Of a DNA stretch of 64,000 nucleotides, positions 8,530 to 17,282 are shown piece after piece (position 1 is the stretch's first letter; each line of letters begins with the position of its first letter). The notes beneath the pieces are model-generated. The model saw only the letters and a program-made list of their open reading frames with translations, searched no databases and was not told the origin of the DNA. The stretch comes from Nitrospiria bacterium (GTDB lineage: Bacteria > Nitrospirota > Nitrospiria > JACQBZ01). Both the position numbers and the translations under genes were made by a program. Where the stretch lies: contig DATKAN010000058.1 in assembly GCA_035498035.1 (NCBI GenBank), positions 1-64,000 of the forward strand. The letters are read 5' to 3'.

Positions 8530-9300
8530 GTGATCTCCCGCCCCGTCAAAAAACGCGTCAAGAATCGTTTGGACCGGGCCCTGGTTGATCGCGGCCTGGC
8601 CGACAGCCGGGAGAAGGCGCAGGCCCTGATCCTGGCCGGCGCGGTCGAGGTGGACGGGGCGCGGGCGACGAAGGCCGGGATACCGGTCGAGGATGGAGCG
8701 GCCGTCCGGATTCGGGAAGAAGAGGCCGGGACGGCCCTCCGCTACGTCGGTCGCGGCGGCCTGAAGCTCGAGGCCGCGATCGAGCATTTCGGCATCGACC
8801 TCGAAGGGAAGATCGCGGTCGATATCGGCGCGTCGACCGGGGGTTTTACGGACTGTCTCCTTCAACACGGCGCGGCCCGCGTCTATGCCGTCGATGTGGG
8901 TTACGGCCAGCTGGCCTGGTCCTTGCGCCGGGACGCGCGGGTCCGGGTGATCGAGCGAACCAATATCCGAACCCTCGCGTCCGGCCGAATTCCGGAGCCC
9001 GCCGATCTGGCGACGATCGATGTTTCCTTCATCTCACTCACCAAGGTGCTGCCGAAGGCGGCCGAACTCCTGAAGCCGGGCGGTGAAATCGTGGCGCTGG
9101 TCAAGCCCCAGTTCGAGGTGGGGAAAGGAGAGGTGGGGAAGGGGGGCGTCGTCCGGGATCCGGCGAAGCGCGAAAGCGCCTTGGACGGTGTCGTCCGCTT
9201 TGCCCGATCGGCGGGATGGATCGCCAAGGGCGTAATGCCTTCGCCGATCACGGGACAAAAAGGCAATGTCGAGTATCTCATTCACCTTGTGAAACCATGA
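8530..9300 (+). CDS. tlyA: TlyA-family rRNA 2'-O-methyltransferase
   Basis: Members methylate ribose in 16S/23S rRNA; some are also called hemolysin A. The product (256 residues from GTG 8530) has an N-terminal S4 RNA-binding domain (RLDRALVDRGLADSREKAQ) and an FtsJ-type Rossmann methyltransferase (AVDIGASTGGFTDCLL at about 95-110, VDVGYGQLAW, then LVKPQFEVG). The frame extends upstream into dxs, but the S4 domain start and the position after the dxs stop favour GTG 8530. Its stop overlaps the next ATG (ATGA). Confidence 0.9.
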   Translation: MISRPVKKRVKNRLDRALVDRGLADSREKAQALILAGAVEVDGARATKAGIPVEDGAAVRIREEEAGTALRYVGRGGLKLEAAIEHFGIDLEGKIAVDIGASTGGFTDCLLQHGAARVYAVDVGYGQLAWSLRRDARVRVIERTNIRTLASGRIPEPADLATIDVSFISLTKVLPKAAELLKPGGEIVALVKPQFEVGKGEVGKGGVVRDPAKRESALDGVVRFARSAGWIAKGVMPSPITGQKGNVEYLIHLVKP

Positions 9301-10268
9301 AGACCGTTTTGGTCACCGGCGGCGCGGGGTTTATCGGATCCCATGTGGTGGAACGTCTGCTGTCGGAGCGGAACCGGGTCGTTTGTCTGGATAACTTCGA
9401 TCCGTTTTACGATCCCGCTGTCAAACGGGGGAACCTTCGATGGGCCCTCGAACAGTCGAACTTTCGGCTGGTCGAGGGCGATATCCGGGACGAGCCGACC
9501 CTGGCCCGATTGTTCCGGGAAGAGCGCATCGAGTCCGTCTTTCACGCGGCGGCCCGGGCGGGGGTGCGTCCTTCGATTCAGGATCCGGTTTTGTATCATG
9601 ATGTGAACGTCCACGGAACCACACGGCTTCTGGAAGCGGCCCGGTCGGCCCCGGTCCAAAACTTCGTGTTTGCGTCTTCCTCCTCGGTGTACGGCGTTTC
9701 CAACCGCGTTCCCTTCTCGGAAGAAGATCCGGCCGACTTTCCGATCTCGCCCTACGCCGCCACCAAGCGGGCCGGAGAATTGCTGTGTTACACCTATCAC
9801 CATTTGTACGGAATCCCGGTGACCTGTTTGCGCTTCTTCACCGTCTACGGTCCTCGTCAGCGCCCCGAAATGGCCATCCATAAATTCACGCGGCTGGTGG
9901 ACGAGGGACTCCCGGTTCCCGTATTCGGCGACGGGACTTCGCGCCGCGATTACACCTATATCTCGGATGCCGTCGAGGGAGTCCTCCGGGCGCTGACGCA
10001 ACCCCGGCCGTATGAAATCCTGAACATCGGGGAATCCCGGACCACCGAACTGCGGGACCTGGTGGCGAAGATCGAGCAGGCCTTGAACAAGAAGGGGCAA
10101 ATTCGGGCGATGCCGTCCCAGGCCGGGGATGTGCCGCTGACCTTCGCGGATGTCGGGAAGGCCAAACGGCTTCTCGGATACGAGCCCCGGACGTCCATCG
10201 AGGACGGTCTGAGAAAATTTGTGGAATGGTATCGGAAAAATAAAAATTTCAACAAGGAGAATCCATGA
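9297..10268 (+). CDS. NAD-dependent epimerase, UDP-glucuronate 4-epimerase-like
   Basis: A 323-residue short-chain dehydrogenase/reductase. The NAD-binding GGAGFIGSH is at 8-16, the catalytic Ser region is SSSSVYG, and the Tyr-Lys pair is in SPYAATK. The pattern FFTVYGPRQRPEMAIHKF and the NFDPFYDPAVKR loop are typical of UDP-glucuronate/UDP-galacturonate epimerases. Probably supplies sugar nucleotides for surface polysaccharide. It overlaps tlyA before it and the next epimerase after it by 4 bases each (ATGA), so it is translationally coupled on both sides. Exact substrate is inferred. Confidence 0.85.
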   Translation: MKTVLVTGGAGFIGSHVVERLLSERNRVVCLDNFDPFYDPAVKRGNLRWALEQSNFRLVEGDIRDEPTLARLFREERIESVFHAAARAGVRPSIQDPVLYHDVNVHGTTRLLEAARSAPVQNFVFASSSSVYGVSNRVPFSEEDPADFPISPYAATKRAGELLCYTYHHLYGIPVTCLRFFTVYGPRQRPEMAIHKFTRLVDEGLPVPVFGDGTSRRDYTYISDAVEGVLRALTQPRPYEILNIGESRTTELRDLVAKIEQALNKKGQIRAMPSQAGDVPLTFADVGKAKRLLGYEPRTSIEDGLRKFVEWYRKNKNFNKENP

Positions 10269-11197
10269 AGGTGTTGGTGACCGGAGGAGCGGGATTCATC
10301 GGATCGCATCTTGTGGACCGGCTGATCCAGGAGGGGCACGACGTGGTGGTGGTGGATAATCTTTCCACCGGAAAAAAGAAGAATATCAACCGCGATGCCC
10401 ATTTCTACAAGGCCGATATTCTCAACCCGAGGATCGAAAAGATCTTCAAGAAGGAAAAACCGGATTTGATCAGTCACCACGCGGCCCAGATGGACGTGCG
10501 CCGGTCCGTGGCCGACCCGATCTTTGACGCCCATGTGAACGTTTTGGGTCTTCTCAATGTCCTGGAGAACGCCGTTCGGCACGGGACGAAGAAGGTGATT
10601 TTCGCCTCTTCCGGCGGCGCGGTGTACGGCGAACAGCAGGTGTTCCCGGCCCCCGAAACGCATCCGCTGCACCCCGTATCTCCATACGGGATCAGCAAGT
10701 TGGCCGGCGAACACTACCTTTACTACTACCAGCAGGTGGCCGGCCTGAATTATGTCGCCTTGCGCTACGCCAATGTCTACGGCCCGCGTCAAGATCCCTT
10801 CGGGGAAGCCGGCGTGGTGGCCATCTTCAGTCAGAAGACCTTGATGAACGACCAGCCCATCATCAACGGCAACGGAAAACAGACGAGGGACTACATCTTT
10901 GTGGAGGACGTGGTCGAGGCCCACATGGCCGTGATCGAAAACAGCATCAAGGGGATTTTTAATGTCGGCACCGGCAAAGAGACTTCGGTCAACCAGCTCT
11001 TCCGTCACTTGGTCGATATTTCAGGGGCGAAGGTCAAGGAAGTCTACGGCCCGGAGAAACGGGGCGAGCAAACCCGAAGCGTCCTGGACTATACCAAGCT
11101 CAAGAAGGCGACCGATTGGGAACCCAAGGTCGAACTCTATGACGGACTGAAGATGACGGTGGATTATTTCCGGACGGCCCTCCAATTGACAACCTAA
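10265..11197 (+). CDS. NAD-dependent epimerase, UDP-glucose 4-epimerase-like
   Basis: A 310-residue extended short-chain dehydrogenase: GGAGFIGSH at 7-15, DNLSTGKKKN loop, HHAAQMDVRRSV, SSGGAVYG and SPYGISK catalytic residues, YANVYGPRQDPFGEAGVV. The pattern fits the GalE-like group acting on UDP-glucose/galactose or their N-acetyl forms. It is a distant paralogue of the preceding gene and overlaps it by 4 bases. The pair probably makes precursors for lipopolysaccharide or glycan. A 141-base gap then separates it from the pilus motor gene. Confidence 0.85.
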   Translation: MKVLVTGGAGFIGSHLVDRLIQEGHDVVVVDNLSTGKKKNINRDAHFYKADILNPRIEKIFKKEKPDLISHHAAQMDVRRSVADPIFDAHVNVLGLLNVLENAVRHGTKKVIFASSGGAVYGEQQVFPAPETHPLHPVSPYGISKLAGEHYLYYYQQVAGLNYVALRYANVYGPRQDPFGEAGVVAIFSQKTLMNDQPIINGNGKQTRDYIFVEDVVEAHMAVIENSIKGIFNVGTGKETSVNQLFRHLVDISGAKVKEVYGPEKRGEQTRSVLDYTKLKKATDWEPKVELYDGLKMTVDYFRTALQLTT

Positions 11198-11338
11198 CCC
11201 CGTGTGCTATCTTTAATATGCATGAACGCCTGTTATTTCGCCCGGCGTTTATCTAACAACGCATAAACATTAGAAATCTAAATCCATACGCTATTCCGCT
11301 GCGTTTTACACAGGGAACGGCTCTGTGGAGGATGGACT

Positions 11339-13051
11339 ATGCCCCTGCCACAACAGAAACGGAAGATGCTCGGGGAAATGATGATCTCCGAAGGGCTGCT
11401 CAGCCGCGAACAGCTCGATCGCGCCCTCAGCGAGCAGAAGCTACACGGCGGCCGGATCGGAACGATCCTCCGGAGCATGGGCTTCGTCACCGAAGAAGAA
11501 ATCATCAAGGTGCTTGGGAAGCAGATGGGGATTCAGCCCGTGACGCTTTCCAGCATCATCATCGATCCGGACGTTGTGACGATCATTCCGGAAACGTTGG
11601 CCCGCCGGCATCAAGTCATCCCGGTCTTCAAGAAAAATCGAACCCTCACCCTGGCGATGGTCGATCCGTTGAATGTGTTTGCCATCGACGATCTGCAACG
11701 GGCGACCGGCATGGAGATCCTGCCGGTCGTCACGTCGGAGACCGAGCTGATGAAGGCCATCGATCGATTCTACAGCGCGACGTCGACCATGGAAGAAGCG
11801 GCGAAGGAGGCCGATCTCCAGGGATACGGCGTGATGCCGGAGGAACAGGTGATCGATCTCCAGCGCATCGGGGACGACACGCCGATGATCAAGCTGGTGA
11901 ATACCATGATCGCCCAGGCCGTTCGGGAAGGCGCCAGCGATATTCATATCGAACCGGACGCCGAGGTCCTGCGGATTCGCTACCGGGTGGACGGAATGCT
12001 CCGGGAGGTGATGAACCCGCCGCGGAATCTCCAGGCCGGCGTCGTTTCCCGAATCAAGATTATGGCCGATCTGGACATCGCCGAGAAGCGGGTTCCTCAG
12101 GACGGCCGGATCCAGATGAAGGTGGGCGAAAAGGACGTGGACATCCGGTTGTCCACCCTGCCCACAATCTTCGGCGAGAAGTTGGTGATGCGGCTGCTGG
12201 ACAAGGGCAGCGTCCTTTTGGGTTTGGAGGAGATGGGGCTTTCGACGGACACGTTGAAGACGTTCGAGAAAATGATTCGTCGGCCGCACGGGCTCCTGCT
12301 CGTGACCGGCCCGACCGGGAGCGGGAAGACCACCACGCTCTATGCCGCGTTGAACCGCATCAGTTCCATCGAGAAAAATGTAATCACGATCGAGGACCCC
12401 GTCGAATATCAACTCAAGTACATCAATCAGGTTCATGTGAATCCCAAGGTGGGCATTACGTTCGCCAACGGCCTGCGGTCCATCCTGCGGCAGGACCCCA
12501 ACGTGATCATGGTGGGCGAGATCCGGGATACCGAGACGGTTTCGATCGCGATCCAGGCCGCGCTGACGGGCCATTTGGTTTTTTCAACCCTGCACACGAA
12601 CGACGCAGCGGGGGCGGTGGCCCGGCTGCTGGATATGGGCGCCGAGCCGTTTCTGGTCGCCTCGTCGTTCATCGGGGTGATGGCCCAGCGATTGGTGCGA
12701 AAAGTCTGCGCCCATTGCAAGGTTCCTTACATCCCGCCGGCGGACCAGGTCAAGAGCCTGGATCTGGAGAAGCTCCTTGACGGACGGAAGGAGGTCCGTC
12801 TTGTGAAGGGGGCCGGTTGTCCGCAATGCCGGAATACCGGGTATTCGGGCCGGATCGGCATCTATGAGCTGCTCCCGATCGATGAGGCGATTCGGAACCT
12901 GATCGTCGCCAAGGCCTCTTCCAGCGCGATCCGCAATCGGGCGGTCCAGTCCGGGTTCATCGGGTTACGTCCCCAGGGACTCGCCGCGGCCGTCAAAGGC
13001 ATCACCACCGTGGAAGAGGTCTTGCGCGTCACCCAAGAAATCGAGGGGTAA
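11339..13051 (+). CDS. pilB: Type IV pilus assembly ATPase PilB
   Basis: Hexameric ATPase that powers pilus extension from the cytoplasmic side. The 570-residue protein has an N-terminal MshEN-like domain (about 8-140) with two repeats of the LGxx..GLLxxxQLxxAL type (LGEMMISEGLLSREQL and RIGTILRSMGFVTEEEI), Walker A GPTGSGKTTT (323-332), an Asp/Glu box (DPNVIMVGEIRD) and a zinc site of CAHC (457-460) and CPQC (494-497). MshEN domains bind c-di-GMP; here the first repeat has Met where Arg is usual, so binding is probable rather than certain. pilC starts directly after its stop. Confidence 0.93.
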   Translation: MPLPQQKRKMLGEMMISEGLLSREQLDRALSEQKLHGGRIGTILRSMGFVTEEEIIKVLGKQMGIQPVTLSSIIIDPDVVTIIPETLARRHQVIPVFKKNRTLTLAMVDPLNVFAIDDLQRATGMEILPVVTSETELMKAIDRFYSATSTMEEAAKEADLQGYGVMPEEQVIDLQRIGDDTPMIKLVNTMIAQAVREGASDIHIEPDAEVLRIRYRVDGMLREVMNPPRNLQAGVVSRIKIMADLDIAEKRVPQDGRIQMKVGEKDVDIRLSTLPTIFGEKLVMRLLDKGSVLLGLEEMGLSTDTLKTFEKMIRRPHGLLLVTGPTGSGKTTTLYAALNRISSIEKNVITIEDPVEYQLKYINQVHVNPKVGITFANGLRSILRQDPNVIMVGEIRDTETVSIAIQAALTGHLVFSTLHTNDAAGAVARLLDMGAEPFLVASSFIGVMAQRLVRKVCAHCKVPYIPPADQVKSLDLEKLLDGRKEVRLVKGAGCPQCRNTGYSGRIGIYELLPIDEAIRNLIVAKASSSAIRNRAVQSGFIGLRPQGLAAAVKGITTVEEVLRVTQEIEG

Positions 13052-14272
13052 ATGGCGGTTTACCAGTATCGCGCGCGGGATAAATACGGTTCATTATCCA
13101 CCGGCACCATCGAGACCTCCAACCGAGACGCCGTGGCCTCCCAGCTGGATCATCTCGGTTACCACCCCGTTTCGATCGAGGAGATCCGGGGGGAGTTCGG
13201 GGCGACCGAACTCTTCGATCGGTTCATTCGGATTTCCCCCGAGAACCTGATCATCTTTTCGCGGCAGCTCGCCACGCTCATCTCGGCCGGCCTGCCTTTT
13301 ATGACCAGCTTCGACGCCCTGATCGAGCAGACCGACAATAAACGGCTGAAGAAGGTGATCGTGCAGGTCCGCAGGGATGTGGAAGGCGGCAGCTCCTTTT
13401 CGGACGCCCTCGCGAAACATCCGACGGTGTTCAGCAACCTTTACGTGAGCATGATCCGCGCCGGGGAGACCGGCGGCGTGCTGGACGAAATCCTGCAACG
13501 CTTGGCGACCCTGGCCGAGCATGAAGCCCAAACCCGCGCCCGGATCAAGGCCGCCACCCGTTACCCCAAAATCGTGATCGGCGCCCTGGTCATCGCGTTC
13601 ATCGTCCTGCTCCATTTTGTGATTCCCCGCTTTGCGGCGTTGTATGCCAATTTCAAGGTTCAACTGCCTTTGCCGACCCGCATCCTCATCGGGATCAACA
13701 ACGCGTTTCAAAGCTATTGGTGGCTGATCCTGGCCGTCATCGTCGGGGCCGTCTTCGGGGTTCGGAGCTACATCCGGACGGAAGCGGGGAGGCTCTGGTG
13801 GGATGGAGTGAAGCTCCATCTGCCGGTCTTCGGCGCCATTTTTTTAAAGACGGCCCTTTCCCGGTTCTCCCGCGTCTTCGGCACCCTGACCCGAAGCGGG
13901 CTTTCGATCCTGCAAACGCTCGAGATCGTATCTCAGACGGTCGGCAATACCGTCATCTCGCGGGTGGTGGACAACATTCGGGACAGCGCACGGCAGGGCC
14001 GGGGCATCGTCCAGCCCATGCAGGTCAGTCGAATCTTCCCGCCGGTTGTGATCCAGATGGTCTCGGTCGGCGAGCAGACCGGAAAGATGGAAGAGATGTT
14101 GATGAAGGTGTCCGAATACTACGATCAAGAGGTGGAGTACTCCATCCGAAATCTGTCCACCGCCTTGGAACCGCTTTTGCTGGCCGTCATCGGCGGGGTC
14201 GTCCTGTTTTTGGCCCTGGCCATATTTATGCCTTGGTGGAACCTGATCAATGTCTTCAAGGGGGGCGGGTAG
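13052..14272 (+). CDS. pilC: Type IV pilus inner-membrane platform protein PilC
   Basis: A 406-residue GspF/PilC protein, the inner-membrane platform turned by the motor ATPase. Two T2SSF domains are visible: FSRQLATLISAGLPF about 68-82 in the first and FSRVFGTLTRSGLSIL about 272-287 in the second. Each is followed by transmembrane helices (about 170-190, 220-245, 375-400) and by the VSVGEQTGKMEEML motif. The ATG follows the pilB TAA with no gap. The retraction ATPase pilT is not in this window. Confidence 0.93.
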   Translation: MAVYQYRARDKYGSLSTGTIETSNRDAVASQLDHLGYHPVSIEEIRGEFGATELFDRFIRISPENLIIFSRQLATLISAGLPFMTSFDALIEQTDNKRLKKVIVQVRRDVEGGSSFSDALAKHPTVFSNLYVSMIRAGETGGVLDEILQRLATLAEHEAQTRARIKAATRYPKIVIGALVIAFIVLLHFVIPRFAALYANFKVQLPLPTRILIGINNAFQSYWWLILAVIVGAVFGVRSYIRTEAGRLWWDGVKLHLPVFGAIFLKTALSRFSRVFGTLTRSGLSILQTLEIVSQTVGNTVISRVVDNIRDSARQGRGIVQPMQVSRIFPPVVIQMVSVGEQTGKMEEMLMKVSEYYDQEVEYSIRNLSTALEPLLLAVIGGVVLFLALAIFMPWWNLINVFKGGG

Positions 14273-14603
14273 ATCCCCGGCGGGTACGGCGTATCCCTTC
14301 CCCTCTTGTGCTGCCCGATAATTGTAACGGGCATTACTCATAGTATGCCCGTTAAGCGATAAATTCTGACGGCATCCACAATTCCGCTTGTCAAAGCCGG
14401 TTTCTGTTAAAAAAAGCCGATATATATGTAATGGCGGTGACATCTGTGTGCAGGATTCCTCACTTTTTTGGGCGCCTGCTATAATAATAAGGGTTAACCG
14501 ATTGATTAATCGCACCATGACCGCCCGGGTCCGTCGGCATGGGCCTTGCTTACTTATAGAAGCGGTTTAAATACCACCCGGAGCGTGGATTCAGAAAAAA
14601 TAG
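14273..14603. other. Intergenic stretch with hairpin and possible promoter
   Basis: About 330 bases after pilC. A 10-bp stem (TAACGGGCAT with ATGCCCGTTA, 14325-14354) may end the pilBC transcript, although no T-run follows. A TATAAT at 14480-14485 could be the -10 box of a promoter for the pilin genes, but no good -35 box is seen. No coding region was recognised. Confidence 0.45.
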
Positions 14604-14996
14604 ATGCGGTTCAAAGGTGAGCAGGGCCTCGGGATTGTTGATACGCTGATCGTCGTGGTCCTGATCTCGATCTTCATCGGGGTGCTGCTCCCCAAGTACC
14701 AACGGGTGGCGCAGGAGGCTCGGGAAACGGCCATGCAGATGTCGCTGGGGAATCTCCGAAAGGCGATTCAGGTGTATCAGCTCACCCGACAAAAAATTCC
14801 CGCCGACCTGAAGGTTTTGGTGCAGGAACGGTTTATTTTTCCCATCAAAGAGGGAACCATCTTTACCGATCAATATTTGAAGACCAATGCCTTAGATGAA
14901 GCGGGCTATCCGGTTGATCCGTTCGGCCATCGATTCGGTTACGATCCCGCGAACGGCCGCGTTTATTCGACGACGAAAGGATACGAAAGGTGGTGA
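14604..14996 (+). CDS. Type II/IV pseudopilin-like protein
   Basis: A 130-residue protein with a short basic N-terminus, then a hydrophobic helix (about 11-29, IVDTLIVVVLISIFIGVLL) and a GspG-like soluble region (QMSLGNLRKAIQVYQ, later AGYPVDPFGHRFGYDP). This is the architecture of a major pseudopilin. The processing site is divergent: GLGIVDTL instead of GFTLIEL, with Asp in place of the usual +5 Glu. It precedes the main pilin gene. It could be a minor pilin or a GspG-type subunit. Ribosome site is weak. Confidence 0.7.
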   Translation: MRFKGEQGLGIVDTLIVVVLISIFIGVLLPKYQRVAQEARETAMQMSLGNLRKAIQVYQLTRQKIPADLKVLVQERFIFPIKEGTIFTDQYLKTNALDEAGYPVDPFGHRFGYDPANGRVYSTTKGYERW

Positions 14997-15105
14997 TTGA
15001 CAGTTCTTGATGACCGGTGAGACGGAGAGGACCGGTGAATGATTGAATGACAGAAAGAGCGATCATCGATTCCTAAACCCTATACCAAAACAAAGGAGAG
15101 CGAGC

Positions 15106-15540
15106 ATGAAGACGTTGAGGAATGAAAGAGGTTTCACGTTGATAGAGTTGGTATTGATTATCGTAATCCTGGGCGTCCTTGCGGCGGTGGCGATGGTCCA
15201 ATTCGGAAACGTCACGACCGATGCAAAAGACGCGGCCTTACAAGGGGCCTTTGGTGCGGCATCGGCCCAGTTGGCCATTGCCGTAAACACGGCCAAGGGG
15301 CTTCCCGCCGCAGCCAATGCCGCGAGTCCGGATTTCGGGACAGAGGTCTATGGTAAATTGCTGTATTCGACCGGAATTTCCAAGGCCAATATCGCGTGCG
15401 CCGCGAACAACTGCACGTTTGATTTGAGAACCAATGCCTGCGTCGTAGGAGTGGATCGGAAAATTACTGTTACTTATAACGGGCCCGCCAGCGCGACCCC
15501 CGGGCTTATCAACATTACTGCCGGACCGACAACCTGTTAG
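15106..15540 (+). CDS. pilA: Type IV pilin, probable major pilin
   Basis: A 144-residue prepilin with short leader MKTLRNERG, cleavage before Phe (GFTLIEL, with +5 Glu) and the hydrophobic N-terminal helix LVLIIVILGVLAAVAMV. The rest is small-residue rich and has four cysteines near the C-terminus (CAANNC, then NAC and the terminal C), which could form a D-region disulfide loop. AAGGAG lies 8 bases before the ATG. It stands alone before a strong terminator, so it can be expressed above the minor pilins; this supports, but does not prove, the major-pilin assignment. Confidence 0.85.
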   Translation: MKTLRNERGFTLIELVLIIVILGVLAAVAMVQFGNVTTDAKDAALQGAFGAASAQLAIAVNTAKGLPAAANAASPDFGTEVYGKLLYSTGISKANIACAANNCTFDLRTNACVVGVDRKITVTYNGPASATPGLINITAGPTTC

Positions 15541-15609
15541 AGGGGTTTGGCGGTGGATCCCTGTTTGAGCCCTGAAGAAGAGGGATTTTCACCCGGGGAT
15601 TAAATCTGA

Positions 15610-15643
15610 CAGGGAGAGGGGATTCCCCTCTCCCTGCTTTTTC
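15610..15643 (+). terminator. Rho-independent terminator after the pilin gene
   Basis: CAGGGAGAGGGGA pairs exactly with TCCCCTCTCCCTG (stem of about 12-13 bp, minimal loop) and is followed by CTTTTTC. Confidence 0.85.
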
Positions 15644-15746
15644 TTGAAGAAAGAGGAGCACCGCTTGCGTGCTGGGGGGGCTTGCTCCCTATGTTGCCCA
15701 TTAAATACAGACCGGGGTCGGTTGGACCGATTCGCTCGTTGGCCGA

Positions 15747-15777
15747 GGCCGCAGATGATAAACGTCTGCGGCCTTTT
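15747..15777 (+). terminator. Second terminator-like hairpin before minor pilins
   Basis: GGCCGCAGA and TCTGCGGCC form a 9-bp stem with a 9-base loop, followed by TTTT. It lies only 23 bases before the minor-pilin operon and may act as an attenuator rather than an end. Confidence 0.6.
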
Positions 15778-15800
15778 GCATGAGGTGGTATATTTATTGA

Positions 15801-16352
15801 ATGAAGACGCATCTCCAAGAAAAAATGGTGACCCTTCGAGATGAGCGCGGCTTTACCCTGATCGAGCTGGTGCTGACCATCATTATTGTCATCATCTTAA
15901 GTGTCGTCGTATCGCTCAGCCTTTCCAGTCTTTCGACCACAAGGCTCGATCAGGCCGTGAATAAGGTCGTGGGCGATCTGAGATATGCCCAGCAACTCGC
16001 CATCAGCACGCAGAGCCGTTATGGCATGACGGTCGACTCGACGGCGCAGTATACGATTTACCGGGATGCCTCCCCGAACCCGGATGTCCCCGTCGCAGAT
16101 CCATCCAGCCTAGGACAGACGCTCGTGGTCAATTTTGACACGTACCGGCAGGGTCAGTTGAACGGCGTCCGGTTCGGGTCGGCGACACCGTTTTGCGGGG
16201 GGGCGGGGGGCGTCATGGAGTTTAACAGCCTCGGGGCGCCGACAGACACGGCCGGAACGGTCCTGGCATGCAATAGCAGCGTGGCCCTGAGCTATTCGGG
16301 GAACACCCACACGATTACAATTCAACAGAACACGGGCAACTTGACTTATTAA
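15801..16352 (+). CDS. Minor pilin, GspH/FimT type
   Basis: A 183-residue prepilin. The class III cleavage motif GFTLIEL follows a basic leader (VTLRDERG), and the helix LVLTIIIVIILSVVVSLSL follows. The next part (VVGDLRYAQQLAISTQSRYGM) is the GspH/FimT signature. An in-frame ATG at 15825 gives a shorter leader and is an alternative start. It heads a run of four closely packed minor-pilin genes that prime pilus assembly. Confidence 0.83.
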   Translation: MKTHLQEKMVTLRDERGFTLIELVLTIIIVIILSVVVSLSLSSLSTTRLDQAVNKVVGDLRYAQQLAISTQSRYGMTVDSTAQYTIYRDASPNPDVPVADPSSLGQTLVVNFDTYRQGQLNGVRFGSATPFCGGAGGVMEFNSLGAPTDTAGTVLACNSSVALSYSGNTHTITIQQNTGNLTY

Positions 16353-16354
16353 CG

Positions 16355-16777
16355 ATGATAAACTCCAAAGGGCTTACATTGATTGAGGTGATTCTAACCA
16401 TCGTGATCCTCGCGGTCGCAATTCCGGGCGTGTTCTCCGCCGTTGATTTCATGACGGCCAGGCAGGTCAACACGATCGGGACGACGACCGCGGCCGATCT
16501 GGCGCAGGAAAGGATGGAGCAGATCGAAGGCGATCGGATGAACCCGGCGCGCGGTTTCGGCTATGTCACGGCCGGAAATTATCCGGCCGAGAATCCCGTG
16601 GCCGGATTTCCGAATTATAACCGAAGCGTGACGATCACCTGTTTCACGAACAGCACCCTGACGACGACGGCGCTCTGTCCGACCCATTACAAGAAGGTGG
16701 AGGTCACGGTCCAAGCGGTGGGCGTCGGAACGAACGTGCCGAGCGCCGTCCTGGTCACATTGGTCACGAACCATTAG
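16355..16777 (+). CDS. Minor pilin, PilV/GspI type
   Basis: A 140-residue prepilin with leader MINSKG, then LTLIEVILTIVILAVAIPG. The conserved GspI/PilV stretch TTAADLAQERMEQI follows at about 45-58. It has two cysteines (TCFTN, LCPTHYKK). It starts 2 bases after the preceding gene and ends 7 bases before the next. It probably acts in the pilus-tip complex with the neighbouring minor pilins. Confidence 0.8.
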   Translation: MINSKGLTLIEVILTIVILAVAIPGVFSAVDFMTARQVNTIGTTTAADLAQERMEQIEGDRMNPARGFGYVTAGNYPAENPVAGFPNYNRSVTITCFTNSTLTTTALCPTHYKKVEVTVQAVGVGTNVPSAVLVTLVTNH

Positions 16778-16784
16778 GAGAGGG

Positions 16785-17282
16785 ATGCGAAACGAGCGCG
16801 GCGTCACATTGATCGAAATGATTCTCTCGATCGTTCTGATCGGGATCGTGGGTGTCGTGGCGTCCAATGTCTTTTTCTACTCCACCGAAAGCGTCCTGAC
16901 CGGGAACAATGTCCGTGAGGCGACCCAGGTGAACCGGATGGCGATGGACCGGATGGTTCGCGAGATCCGGAATGTGGCGGACAACACGAGCGTCCTTGCA
17001 GCCGGCGCCACGACATTCCAGTTCGTGGACACGAGCAACAACACGATCAGTTTTACCCTGGCGGGAAACAACCTCAACCGGGTGACTGCGACGACCGATC
17101 CATTGGCCGCAAACATTTCGGGTCTGACCTTCACCTATTTGGACAACACCGGGGCGACGATCGCGACCCCGGCCGTCGCCCCGGCCGCGACGGATATCTG
17201 GTGGGTCCAGATCGACCTCACGGTGGGCAGCGGCCCATCGGCGGTTCAGTTCCGCTCCCGCGTCCACCCGCGGAGTTTCTGA
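16785..17282 (+). CDS. Minor pilin, PilW/GspJ type
   Basis: A 165-residue prepilin: leader MRNERG, then VTLIEMILSIVLIGIVGVV. The motif ATQVNRMAMDRMVREIRNV is typical of GspJ/PilW proteins. The rest is a Thr/Asn-rich beta domain. Its TGA shares a base with the ATG of the next gene, so the two are translationally coupled. Inferred role: tip subunit that recruits the PilX-like protein. Confidence 0.8.
   Translation: MRNERGVTLIEMILSIVLIGIVGVVASNVFFYSTESVLTGNNVREATQVNRMAMDRMVREIRNVADNTSVLAAGATTFQFVDTSNNTISFTLAGNNLNRVTATTDPLAANISGLTFTYLDNTGATIATPAVAPAATDIWWVQIDLTVGSGPSAVQFRSRVHPRSF

Noticed and set aside
11332-12780. Long alternative frame inside pilB
   Set aside because: Out-of-frame shadow of pilB; composition (Arg/Gly/Pro/Asp-rich) is typical of a shifted frame.
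15644-15800. Possible riboswitch before the minor pilins
   Set aside because: The hairpins read as terminators; I could not match a c-di-GMP riboswitch core in this stretch.
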